A DNA stretch of 64,000 bases, from the NCBI GenBank assembly GCA_963750535.1, contig CAVVRF010000027.1, forward strand, positions 186,001-250,000, read 5' to 3'. Below the pieces are notes generated by a model, which worked only from the letters and a program-made list of their open reading frames with translations, did no database searches and was not told the DNA's origin. Positions 1 to 8,295 of the stretch are shown here, in pieces (the first letter of the stretch is position 1; each line of letters starts with the position of its first letter). The position numbers were made by a program, and so were the translations under genes. Origin of the DNA: JAKFWF01 sp963750535 (GTDB lineage Bacteria; Pseudomonadota; Alphaproteobacteria; Rhizobiales; Hyphomicrobiaceae).

Positions 1-2
1 AA

Positions 3-566
3 GGCGCGCGGCGGCGGGTCGCGGAGCTCGACACGCAGCGCCAGCAGCTCATCTCGTCGGGCGGGCGATCCTACCAGGACGACATCATCCGCGAGCTCGC
101 CCGCAACAACTGCGGCTCCGGCTATCAGCAGGAAGCCAACCGCCGGGGCCCGTTCTCCTCGCTGTGGCAGGACGAGGACAGCGGCAGCACCACCGGCGGC
201 CAGTTCGGCAACCTGCCGTTCGCCACCTACCGGACGGTGTGCGTGCGCCTGTGCGACGGCTACTATTTCCCGGTCAGCTTCTCGACCCTGCCGACGCATT
301 TCGATCGCGATGCCGACGTTTGCCAGTCGAAGTGCGCGGCGCCGGCCGAGCTCTACTACCACCAGAACCCCGGCAGCAGCATGGAGCAAGCCGTCTCGTA
401 CAAGACCAAGCAGACCTACACGAGCCTGCGCACCGCCTTCCGCTACCGCAAGGAATACGTGCAGGGGTGCTCCTGCAAGCAGGCGGAGTACATGCCGAGC
501 ACGCAGCCGCCCGACCGCCGCGCCGACGCGGCGACGCCGGCCCCGGCCAGCCCGCCGCGCCGGTAG
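3..566 (+). CDS. DUF2865 family protein (5' end outside window)
   Basis: The frame is open from the left edge to the TAG at 564-566, giving the last 187 residues. Visible landmarks are an acidic DDIIRELARNNCG segment near the start of the fragment, a TVCVRLCDGYYFPVSFSTLP core, and paired cysteines (VCQSKC, CSCKQAEY) further on. This Cys-rich core is typical of DUF2865, a family of exported proteins largely restricted to Hyphomicrobiales. The tail is Pro/Ala-rich and low complexity. Function is unknown; the signal peptide cannot be seen because the N-terminus lies outside the window. Confidence 0.75.
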   Translation, partial: GARRRVAELDTQRQQLISSGGRSYQDDIIRELARNNCGSGYQQEANRRGPFSSLWQDEDSGSTTGGQFGNLPFATYRTVCVRLCDGYYFPVSFSTLPTHFDRDADVCQSKCAAPAELYYHQNPGSSMEQAVSYKTKQTYTSLRTAFRYRKEYVQGCSCKQAEYMPSTQPPDRRADAATPAPASPPRR

Positions 567-623
567 GCGACATGAGCCGGACGGCAGGCCAATGATCAGC
601 GGCAAGTCCGAGCGGTGGCGACC

Positions 624-1181
624 ATGAGTGACAACAGCGCCCTGCATCTGCCGCGATCGCCGGTGTCGATCGCGCCTGTGTCGATCGACGAATTGTCGAC
701 TGTCCGATACATCCACGCGCAGTCGCTGCGGAGCGCTGCCGCCGGCTGGGCGTCGGACGACGAGCTTGCACTTTATGCCGCCCATATCTACTCGCCGGAC
801 TATGCCGAGGCGATCGAGCACGCGATCGCGGCGTCACGTCTTGGCGGCGGCTATGTCGCGGATCAGTTGGTGGCAACCTGCGGCTGGACGCCGGTCGACG
901 AGGACACCGTGGTGGCGCGGATCCGCTGGTGCCACGTGCAGCCGATGTTCGGCGGCCTTGGCATCGGCAGCGCCCTGCTGGCGCACATCGAGGCGCAGGC
1001 GGAGGATGCCGGACACACCACGCTGGTAGCCCGTTCAAGCCCCGACGCGGCCGGCTTCTTCGAGCGCGCCGGATATGGCGTCACCGCGCACGGCACGCGC
1101 GCTGTCGGCAATGGCCGCAGCTTTCCCCTCGTCTACCTGCGCAAGAACCTCGGACCAACCGAGGTCCCGGCACTGTTCTAG
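624..1181 (+). CDS. GNAT family N-acetyltransferase
   Basis: A 185-residue protein with the GNAT fold. The acetyl-CoA pyrophosphate loop is visible as QPMFGGLGIGSALL at about residues 107-119, followed by the alpha4 helix and a C-terminal GFFERAGYGV-like strand/helix (AAGFFERAGYGVTAHG). I chose the ATG at 624; an in-frame GTG at 615 would add three residues. The acceptor substrate cannot be inferred. It is convergent with the ureohydrolase gene and only 10 bases separate the two stop codons. Confidence 0.8.
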   Translation: MSDNSALHLPRSPVSIAPVSIDELSTVRYIHAQSLRSAAAGWASDDELALYAAHIYSPDYAEAIEHAIAASRLGGGYVADQLVATCGWTPVDEDTVVARIRWCHVQPMFGGLGIGSALLAHIEAQAEDAGHTTLVARSSPDAAGFFERAGYGVTAHGTRAVGNGRSFPLVYLRKNLGPTEVPALF

Positions 1182-1191
1182 CCGGGCGCTA

Positions 1192-2238
1192 TCATCCCGC
1201 CTTGCCGCGCGACATGGCGACGACCGAGAAGATCTCGAACAGCATCTGCGCGCCGGCGTGGGCGGTATTGGTCGTCGCATCGTACTGCGGCGCGACCTCG
1301 ACGACGTCGCCGCCGACGATGTTGAGCCCGGCGCTGCCACGCACCAGCTCCATCGCCTCGCGCGAGCTGAGGCCGCCGATCTCGGGCGTGCCGGTGCCGG
1401 GCGCAAACGCCGGATCGAGGCTGTCGACGTCGAAGGAAAGGTATGCGGGCCCGTCGCCGATCACCTCGCGAATACGCGCGACGGTTTGCTCGACACCGAG
1501 GCGCATGAACTCCTCGGCGTGGATCACCGTCATGCCGCTGTCGAACGAGAACTCCCACAGATACTCGGCATTGCCGCGAATGCCGATCTGGATCGTCCGG
1601 GTGGGATCGAGCACGCCGGCGAGCACCGCTTCGCGGAACGGCCCGCCGTGGTGGAACTTCGAGCCCTCGAACGGTCCGCCGGTGTCGCAATGGGCGTCGA
1701 TGTGGATCATGCCGACCGGCTTTTGCCGTCCGAGCGCCTTCAGGATCGGCAGGGTTATCGAATGATCGCCGCCAACGCTGACCGGCGATACCCCGGCTTT
1801 GACGAGCTTGCCGAAATAGGCCTCGATATCCTCGTGGCTCTGCTCGAGGCTATAGCGCGAGCGGAACGGCACATCGCCGATGTCGGCGGCCTTGACGCGC
1901 GCTGCCGGCACCTGCCGGTGCACATGGTGATAGGGCCCGATCCGCTCGATCGCACGCACCGCGCGTGGTCCAAGCCGCGCGCCCGAGCGATTGGTGACGC
2001 CCAGATCCATCGGGACGCCGACGATCGCCACGTCGAGCCCGCCGATGTCGTCGGACTTGTGCGCATTGGCGAGCAGCGGCAGGTCGAGGAACGTCGACAC
2101 GCCCTCGTAGGGCTTGGCGCGCCGGTCGGCACCCGAGAAGAGGATGTCGACGACCTTCTTGAACTCGGGATCATGCACGTCGCCGGCGGCGGCGGCACCA
2201 TATTTTGCGCGCAGCTTTTCGAGCTTGTCGGGGTTCAT
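1192..2238 (-). CDS. speB: Agmatinase/guanidinobutyrase-type ureohydrolase
   Basis: A 348-residue arginase-superfamily enzyme hydrolysing a guanidino compound to amine plus urea with a dinuclear Mn centre. Metal-ligand motifs are complete: GGDHS (156-160), DAHCDT (181-186) and SFDVDSLDPAFAPGTGTPE (268-286). The Met at 2238 was chosen because the family starts close to MNPDKLEKL; the frame stays open further upstream but that stretch is not family-like. Agmatinase, guanidinobutyrase and guanidinopropionase share these motifs, so the substrate is not settled. The gene lies 82 bases downstream of a secreted-protein gene on the same strand. Confidence 0.85.
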   Translation of the reverse strand: MNPDKLEKLRAKYGAAAAGDVHDPEFKKVVDILFSGADRRAKPYEGVSTFLDLPLLANAHKSDDIGGLDVAIVGVPMDLGVTNRSGARLGPRAVRAIERIGPYHHVHRQVPAARVKAADIGDVPFRSRYSLEQSHEDIEAYFGKLVKAGVSPVSVGGDHSITLPILKALGRQKPVGMIHIDAHCDTGGPFEGSKFHHGGPFREAVLAGVLDPTRTIQIGIRGNAEYLWEFSFDSGMTVIHAEEFMRLGVEQTVARIREVIGDGPAYLSFDVDSLDPAFAPGTGTPEIGGLSSREAMELVRGSAGLNIVGGDVVEVAPQYDATTNTAHAGAQMLFEIFSVVAMSRGKAG

Positions 2239-2320
2239 GGTCGCCTCGGGCTGGAAATTGTCGCGCCAGTATGGCGTTGCGCCCGCGGCCGTCAACCGAG
2301 CCCCGTGACTATCAGCCCGG

Positions 2321-3151
2321 TCAGAACTTGAACAGCTGGTCCGACAGCGCCTGGCCGGCGTCGGCCGAGCCTGCGTCACGGCTCGAAGACCGCGACCGCG
2401 ATGCCGCCGTCCCCAACTTCGGCGGCGTCCTTTCACCGAACCCCGGAAGCCGCTCGGCGGTGGCGATCAGCGAGCTGTTGTCGCGCAACTCGAGGCCGCC
2501 GTTCCAGCCGAGCAGATAATAGTCCGGGCTGCCGGCGGCTGGCGTCAAGCGCCGCCCGCGTCCATCGCGCGCCTCGATCAGCTCTTCAACCGACAAGGTG
2601 CCGTCGCGCAGCCGCCATTCGCCGAACGTCCTGGCGCCCTCGCGATAGATCGTCAGGCGGCCGGGTGCCGCAGGCGGCGCCATCAGCCATACCCCGACCA
2701 CATTGCGCCGGTCGGTAGCGGCTTCTGCGATCGCCGCCTGCTCCTCATCGAGCCTGAGGCCGATGATCGCGACCTTCAGGCTCGGCTGGTAGGTCGCAAC
2801 CGCCCAGGCAGCGGCTCCGGCGCCCATCTTCATTCCCGGCAGATAGAACTCCACCACCGTCTTTTCATGCGGCACCTTCTCCCGGGCGCGCACCAGATCG
2901 GCAATGCGGGCGAGCTCAGCCTCGCCGATCCGCTTCGGCACCGTCACGGCGACGGCGCGTACTCCGGCTGGCTGCGATATTTCCTCCGACACGATCCGGT
3001 AGCCGTCCTGGTCGTCCGGCTTTGCCGCCACGGCTGCCGAAGCCACCGCGGGGCCCGTCTTGCGCTTGGCGGCCCTCGCCGCCGGCGGCTCGACCAGGAA
3101 GCCGGCGACGAGCGAGAGCAATGCCAGGGCGATGACGGCAAGGGTCGGCAT
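2321..3151 (-). CDS. Secreted protein of unknown function
   Basis: A 276-residue protein with a clear N-terminal signal peptide (MPTLAVIALALLSLVAGFLV, small residues to about 28), so it is exported to the periplasm. After an Ala/Lys-rich linker comes an alpha/beta region containing EKTVVEFYLPGMKMGAG and AVATYQPSLKVAIIGL, and a Ser/Arg-rich tail. I do not recognise the family. Met at 3151 was chosen because it begins the signal peptide and has a weak AGGA about 8 bases upstream; the frame remains open to 3298. It may be co-transcribed with the ureohydrolase gene downstream. Confidence 0.65.
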   Translation of the reverse strand: MPTLAVIALALLSLVAGFLVEPPAARAAKRKTGPAVASAAVAAKPDDQDGYRIVSEEISQPAGVRAVAVTVPKRIGEAELARIADLVRAREKVPHEKTVVEFYLPGMKMGAGAAAWAVATYQPSLKVAIIGLRLDEEQAAIAEAATDRRNVVGVWLMAPPAAPGRLTIYREGARTFGEWRLRDGTLSVEELIEARDGRGRRLTPAAGSPDYYLLGWNGGLELRDNSSLIATAERLPGFGERTPPKLGTAASRSRSSSRDAGSADAGQALSDQLFKF

Positions 3152-3322
3152 GGGGCATCCTAGAGAGTGGCGACGAGCCCCTGCTCCGCGACTCGAATTC
3201 CGCGAGGGCCACCGGCGCTGATACGCAGGCTTGGTAAACGAAAGGTTAACACCCTTGAATCGCGCTCTTCGCCCGTCCATCTTGCCGGAGAGCGACACGT
3301 AACGAGGGAGGATTTTTCAGCC

Positions 3323-3524
3323 GTGCCCGCCAAGTCCCCAGCCACCGCGCCCCCTTCCCCGCCCCCGCAGCCTGCAAGGCCACATCGTCCCGCCGGACCG
3401 CCTGGCGCTGATCCAGCCGCACATGGAGCTGCTCGCCACGGCCGCGCTGGCGGTTTCCGACGAGTTGCCGCTGCAGGCCGACGCGGCGGATTTCGTCGCC
3501 GTCCTCGAAGCCGAGGAGACCTGA
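3323..3524 (+). pseudogene. AtzG-like small partner of the amidase, apparent frameshift
   Basis: A small gene ending three bases before the amidase start. The C-terminal half, readable from about 3372, contains IVPPDRLALIQPHMELLATA and ends DFVAVLEAEET, resembling the AtzG/DUF4089 proteins that pair with amidases of the AtzE type. No ATG serves it except one at 3423, which would leave only 33 residues. A GTG at 3323 has a good GAGGGAGG upstream but is one frame off; the two frames meet in the C-runs at 3350-3366. One extra base there would explain it. Either a sequencing error or a broken gene. Confidence 0.5.
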
Positions 3525-3527
3525 GCC

Positions 3528-4925
3528 ATGGACACGCGCCCGGCCACCCTCGCGGGCCTCGCCGCCGCCATTCGCGAGGGCAGGATCAGCAGCGTCGAGG
3601 CGACCACCCAGGCGCTGGCACGAGCACGCAAGGTGGCGGAGAAGACCAACGCGGTCATCGCCTACGAGGATGCTTCCGCGCTCGCCGCCGCCAGGATCGC
3701 CGACGCAATGACCGCCAGCGGGCGCTCGTTCGGAGCGCTCCACGGCGTACCGCTCGCCCACAAGGACATGTTCGACCGGGTCGGGCGCATCCCGAGCTGG
3801 GGCGCGCGCATCAGGCGCGCCACGCCTGCCACCACCGATGCCACGGTGATCAGCCGCATGCAGGCCGCCGGCGCGCATCAGATAGCGACCCTGCACTTGA
3901 CCGAGTTCGCGTTCGGCCCGACCGGCCACAACTACGTTCTTGGCCATGCGCACAATCCATGGTCGCTCGACCATATCACCGGCGGATCGTCGTCCGGTTC
4001 CGCCATATCGGTTGCGACCGGCGTGGTACCGGCAGCGCTCGGCTCCGACACCGCCGGCTCGCTGCGGCTGCCGGCCGCTGCCTGCGGCGTCGCCTCGCTG
4101 AAGCCGACCTACACGCGGGTCTCCCGGGCGGGCGCCATGCCGCTGTCCGCTTCGCTCGACTGCATCGGCCCGATCGCGCGCGACGTCGCCGATCTCGCGT
4201 TGCTGCTCGGGATCATCGCCGGTGCCGATGGCCGCGACGGCAGTGCCTCGCGGCGGCCGGTGCCGAACTACCAGAAATCTCTTTCAGCCCCGATCGACGG
4301 CCTGCGCATCGGCGTCGATGAAAATCTGCTTGCGCTGGCCGACAAGACCGTCCAGGCGCGCATCGAGGAAGCACTGCGCGTGCTCGAGGGCGAGGGCGCG
4401 CGGCGGGTGCCGGTCAAGTTCCCGGACTGGACCATGCTCGATCGACTGGCGCAGCTGCTGCAATTGCCCGAGGTCGCATCGGCCCATGGCGCGCACCTGC
4501 GGCAGCGCGGGGCCGATTTCGGACCGCAAGTGCGGGCCCGCCTGGAGTTTGGCCATTTCGTCAGCGGCGCCGATCATCAAACGGCGCTGCGGGCCCGCGG
4601 CAGCATGCTCGCCAGGACGCTCGCCCAGACCTACGCGGAAGCCGATGTCGCGATCCTGCCGACAATCGCCGATCCGTTGCCGACGATCGCGGCGCTCGAC
4701 GTGGCGGGTGGGCCGCAGCTGCTGGCTGCCATGGGACGGATCGTCCTCTACTGCCGACCGGTCAATTATCTCGGCCTGCCGGCGTTGACGCTGCCTTATC
4801 CGCGCCACGACGCGCTGCCGAACGGCTTCCAGCTCGTCGGACGGCCGTTTGCGGAAGCGCGATTGCTGCAACTCGGCGTCGCCTATCAGCGCGTGGTCAA
4901 GCCGGAGCTCGCTCCGATACCGTGA
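3528..4925 (+). CDS. Amidase (amidase signature family, AtzE/GatA-like)
   Basis: A 465-residue amidohydrolase with the full Ser-cisSer-Lys triad of the amidase signature family: Lys79 in PLAHKDMF, Ser154 in GGSSSGSA and Ser178 in DTAGSLRLPA. Length is normal for the family. It follows the small AtzG-like gene with a three-base gap, the arrangement seen for AtzG-AtzE and similar amidase complexes acting on biuret-type or carboxamide substrates. No other tRNA-amidation gene (gatB, gatC) is adjacent, so a metabolic amidase is more likely than GatA. Exact substrate unknown. Confidence 0.85.
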   Translation: MDTRPATLAGLAAAIREGRISSVEATTQALARARKVAEKTNAVIAYEDASALAAARIADAMTASGRSFGALHGVPLAHKDMFDRVGRIPSWGARIRRATPATTDATVISRMQAAGAHQIATLHLTEFAFGPTGHNYVLGHAHNPWSLDHITGGSSSGSAISVATGVVPAALGSDTAGSLRLPAAACGVASLKPTYTRVSRAGAMPLSASLDCIGPIARDVADLALLLGIIAGADGRDGSASRRPVPNYQKSLSAPIDGLRIGVDENLLALADKTVQARIEEALRVLEGEGARRVPVKFPDWTMLDRLAQLLQLPEVASAHGAHLRQRGADFGPQVRARLEFGHFVSGADHQTALRARGSMLARTLAQTYAEADVAILPTIADPLPTIAALDVAGGPQLLAAMGRIVLYCRPVNYLGLPALTLPYPRHDALPNGFQLVGRPFAEARLLQLGVAYQRVVKPELAPIP

Positions 4926-4991
4926 CAGCGGCGAGCCGGCCCAACCCAAGTGGGCACCTGACACACGCTTCGCGGCAGAAGCGATCATGCT

Positions 4992-5471
4992 CTAGATCAG
5001 CCGGAAGCTCGGCCGCGCCAGCATCAGCCACATGATCGCCAGCACGGCGGCAAAGGCCGGCAGGCCGCAGGCGAACCAGATACGGAACAGGCGGCGATAG
5101 TCGCTGCCGAGCTCCCCGCCATCGCGAGCCGCAGCCCGGGCCAGATCACGCAGCCGGACCTGGATCCACACCACCGGCAGCCAGAACATTCCGGTCACCA
5201 CGTAGAGCGCCAGCGACAAGACGATCCAGCCCTGCCCAAGCGACCAGTTGATCTCGCGCGCCAGCATGACGCCGGTGATCGGCTGCGCGATCACCGCGGT
5301 CGCGGTGAACAGCGCGTCGGCGATCACCACCGTACCGGCCACGTGCGCAATGAGCCTCGGATCGCCCGTCCGATGCGCCATCAGCATGAAGAAGGCGATG
5401 CCGGCGCCGGTCCCGAGCAGCACAGCCGCCCCGATCACGTGCAGCCAGCGCAGCACATCGACCAGCGCCAT
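4992..5471 (-). CDS. DUF2269-type integral membrane protein
   Basis: A 159-residue protein with four predicted membrane helices, including WLHVIGAAVLLGTGAGIAFF near the N-terminus and ACGLPAFAAVLAIMWLML at the C-terminus. This matches the DUF2269 (predicted integral membrane) family; no catalytic residues are known. The start codon overlaps the stop of the upstream SDR-DoxX gene by one base (TGATG at 5473-5469), so the two are translationally coupled and probably act together at the membrane. Confidence 0.75.
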   Translation of the reverse strand: MALVDVLRWLHVIGAAVLLGTGAGIAFFMLMAHRTGDPRLIAHVAGTVVIADALFTATAVIAQPITGVMLAREINWSLGQGWIVLSLALYVVTGMFWLPVVWIQVRLRDLARAAARDGGELGSDYRRLFRIWFACGLPAFAAVLAIMWLMLARPSFRLI

Positions 5472-6772
5472 CAGCGGTCCTCCGCCAGCGCCAGCACGAC
5501 CATAGCCAGCACCGCCCCCGGCAGCGGCTTCAGCAAGGGGCCGAGCGGGTCGAGCCAAAGATCGGGGGCGATCACCGTGCCACCGAGGATATAGGCAAGC
5601 GTCACGGCAACCATCCCGATCGCCGCCGGCCGCATCGACCGGCGTACCAGGATTGCCGCGCCGAGCACGATATCCACCAGCGCTCCGCCGACGACGATGG
5701 AGTCGGCCAGCAGGTCGCCGATATCCCGGTCGACCAGGAGCCGGCTCGCCGCATCAAGCTGGCCGAGCGCCACCAGGCCCGTCAGCAGCCAGAACACGGC
5801 CAGCGTCGCGATCGCCAGCGGCTTGACGAGATAGCTGCGCGCGAACCAGCGCTCCTGGACGGTCGAGGGCAGCCTGCGCAAGGTTTCATCGAGCGACGCC
5901 AGCGATCCGCCGGAGACGGTGCGCCAGCCGCGGGCGTCGCCGACCACGCCAGCGCCCAGCTCGATGAGCGCGGTGGTGCGCAGCGGCGCGCGCCAACCGA
6001 GCCAGCCCAATCCGTCGGCGATCCGGGCGACACCGCGGAGCAACAGCGGCGGCAGGAGAAGCTCTGCCGCCGGCGCATAGCCGAGCCATCCTCGCAGCTT
6101 TTCCACCACCTCGCGCATCGTATGCACATGATCCTCGACGAGATCGTAGGTCCGCCGCGACGGTACACGCCCCTCGACGGCCTCGACCACCGCGCGCGCC
6201 ACGTCGTCGATCGCCACGGTCTGGATCCTGCTGCCGGCGAAGGCCAGCGGCTGCACCATGGGAAACGCCGCCAATGCTCGCAGCAACGCACTGCCGCCAT
6301 AGGCTTGCGGCGCCAGCACCAGGCCCGGCCGAAAGATCACCCAGTCGAGAGAGCTGGCGGCAAGGGCCGCGTCCGCCTCGCCTTTCGAGCGCATGAACGT
6401 GGTTTCGCCGGCGGCATCGGCGCGCGGCGCCGAGATCTGAACAAGGCGGGATATCCGGGCCGACTGCGCCGCCGCGAACAGCGTCGTCATGGCCCGCGCC
6501 TGCACGGCGGCGACATCGTCGTACATACCGTCCTGCAAGGCGCCGGCACAGTTCACGATCGCCTGGGGACGCGCCTGGCCCAGAACCCGGGCCCAGTCGG
6601 TGGGCGTGGTGAGCCGTGACAGGTCGGCACTGATCCAGCAAGCGTCGGGATGCACGAGGCGGGCCCGGTGCACATCGCGGCCCAGTCCGACCACCGCATG
6701 CCCGGCATCGAGCAGGTGGCGAACCACGCACGATCCGATCAGGCCGTATCCGCCGAGAACCAGAATGCGCAT
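5471..6772 (-). CDS. NAD(P)-binding epimerase-like protein fused to a DoxX-like membrane domain
   Basis: A 433-residue two-domain protein. Residues 1-290 form an atypical short-chain dehydrogenase/NmrA-like Rossmann fold with the dinucleotide loop GGYGLIGS at 7-14 and an SAPRAD segment in the active-site region; the usual YxxxK is not obvious. From about 305 onward four membrane helices resemble the DoxX/DoxD-like family. Similar fusions occur in proteobacteria as uncharacterised SDR proteins. It is coupled by a one-base overlap to the DUF2269 gene. Substrate unknown; a redox role linked to the membrane is an inference. Confidence 0.75.
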   Translation of the reverse strand: MRILVLGGYGLIGSCVVRHLLDAGHAVVGLGRDVHRARLVHPDACWISADLSRLTTPTDWARVLGQARPQAIVNCAGALQDGMYDDVAAVQARAMTTLFAAAQSARISRLVQISAPRADAAGETTFMRSKGEADAALAASSLDWVIFRPGLVLAPQAYGGSALLRALAAFPMVQPLAFAGSRIQTVAIDDVARAVVEAVEGRVPSRRTYDLVEDHVHTMREVVEKLRGWLGYAPAAELLLPPLLLRGVARIADGLGWLGWRAPLRTTALIELGAGVVGDARGWRTVSGGSLASLDETLRRLPSTVQERWFARSYLVKPLAIATLAVFWLLTGLVALGQLDAASRLLVDRDIGDLLADSIVVGGALVDIVLGAAILVRRSMRPAAIGMVAVTLAYILGGTVIAPDLWLDPLGPLLKPLPGAVLAMVVLALAEDR

Positions 6773-6861
6773 TGGAATATTGCGGATCGCCTGCTGCCTG
6801 GAGAGGTCGCGAGCCTACCATGAAGCGCTGCCGCCGAAACAGCCATCCGGTGCGGCCTGCC

Positions 6862-8250
6862 TCACTCCGTCGCGCTTGCCGCTGCCGGGACGAGGCGGAA
6901 ATCGGCCGGTGGATTGCCCACCACCACAACGTTCGTGATCTCGGGCCGGATCACGAGGCGCACCGCGCTCATGACGTCGGCAGGCGTGATCTTCTCCAGC
7001 TCGGCGGCATAATCGTCGAGATAGGTGATCGGCAGGTCGTTGCGCAGCATGGCGAGCAGCTGCGAGACGAGCTTGTCGTTGGTGTCGAGGCCCAGGAAGA
7101 AACTGCCGAGGAATGCCTCCTTGGCCGCCGCGACCTCCTCGTCGCTGACGCCGTCGTCGAGAAAGCGCGCGATCTCACGCCGGCTTTCGTCGAGTGCGGC
7201 ACGCACATTCTCGCTGCCGGCGCCGAACGCGGTGACGAAGACGCTGGTCTCGGCGAACTCGAAGCGCTGCGCGCTGATCGAGTAGACGAGGCCGCGCTTC
7301 TCGCGGATCGCGCTGAACAGGCGCCCGGTGAAGCCGCCGCTCAGGATCTGGTTGCCGACGGCGAAGGCCAGCGACTGCCGCCACGTCAGGCGCGGAGCGG
7401 TGTTGCCGAACAGGACTACGGTCTGCGGCAGCTCCATGCGGGTCAGCTCGGCGGATGCGGACTGCGGCGGCGCCGATGGCTTCGCGGGGATATCGGTCCT
7501 GGCCGGCAGACTGCCGAACAGGTCGTCGAGAAGCGGCGCCAGCTCGCCCGGCGCAATGTCTCCGGCAACCGCGATCTTCAGGTTGTTGCGGGCAAATACG
7601 CGACGCCGGTAGGCCTCGATGTCCTCGCGCGTGACCTGCTTCAGGCTGGCGAGCGTACCGTGAACAGCGGTCGCTAGGCGGGTGTCGCCAAACTGCTTGC
7701 GGCGCAACTGGTCGGAGGCGATCGATCCCGGTGATTGCGCCTCTGCTGTCAGCGTCGCCTCGTACTCCCGCCGCGCCCGCTCGATCGCATCGGCGTCGAA
7801 GCGCGGCCGATGCAGCGCCAGCCGCAACAGCGCAAACCCCTCCGCGCGATACGCCGAAGGCGTGGTGAACGTGACGCCAGTGTCGGTATAGTCGGCGAAG
7901 CCGGCGAACCCGACACCGATGCTCTGCCGGCGCCGCGACAGGGTACCCGAATCCATGTCGCCCGCGCCTTCGTTGAACAGATACGCCATGATCTGCGCAA
8001 CGCCCGGCTTATCGACCGGTTCGGCCAGGGCGCCGCCCTCGAAGCTGAAGCGCAGCGAGATCAGCCCGACCTCGTGGCTCTCGATCAGCCAGGCCTCGAT
8101 GCCACCGGGGCTGACGACCTTCTGTACCGGCGTGGCGGCCGAGGCGGTTGCCGCCGCGGCCAGCGCAAGGCCAATCCCGAGCAGGGCAGCCGCGATGCGG
8201 CCGACTGGCGAGGGCCGTCCGTCCTTCCTCGGTTGGGGTATGCGGGTCAT
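6862..8250 (-). CDS. M16 family peptidase-like protein without the zinc motif
   Basis: A 462-residue exported protein (signal peptide about residues 18-40, ending ATASA). It has the two M16 half-domains, but the HxxEH site is replaced by VAQIMAYLFNEG, so it should not bind zinc. The C-terminal half retains KRGLVYS, the Arg/Tyr substrate-clamp motif. This is the expected non-catalytic partner of the M16 protease encoded 45 bases upstream, as in mitochondrial processing peptidase-like pairs. The ATG has GAGGAGAG upstream. Periplasmic location inferred. Confidence 0.85.
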   Translation of the reverse strand: MTRIPQPRKDGRPSPVGRIAAALLGIGLALAAAATASAATPVQKVVSPGGIEAWLIESHEVGLISLRFSFEGGALAEPVDKPGVAQIMAYLFNEGAGDMDSGTLSRRRQSIGVGFAGFADYTDTGVTFTTPSAYRAEGFALLRLALHRPRFDADAIERARREYEATLTAEAQSPGSIASDQLRRKQFGDTRLATAVHGTLASLKQVTREDIEAYRRRVFARNNLKIAVAGDIAPGELAPLLDDLFGSLPARTDIPAKPSAPPQSASAELTRMELPQTVVLFGNTAPRLTWRQSLAFAVGNQILSGGFTGRLFSAIREKRGLVYSISAQRFEFAETSVFVTAFGAGSENVRAALDESRREIARFLDDGVSDEEVAAAKEAFLGSFFLGLDTNDKLVSQLLAMLRNDLPITYLDDYAAELEKITPADVMSAVRLVIRPEITNVVVVGNPPADFRLVPAAASATE

Positions 8251-8295
8251 TGCAAGTCTCTCCTCGATCGGGCGGCCAACGGCCGGTTGTGCTGC

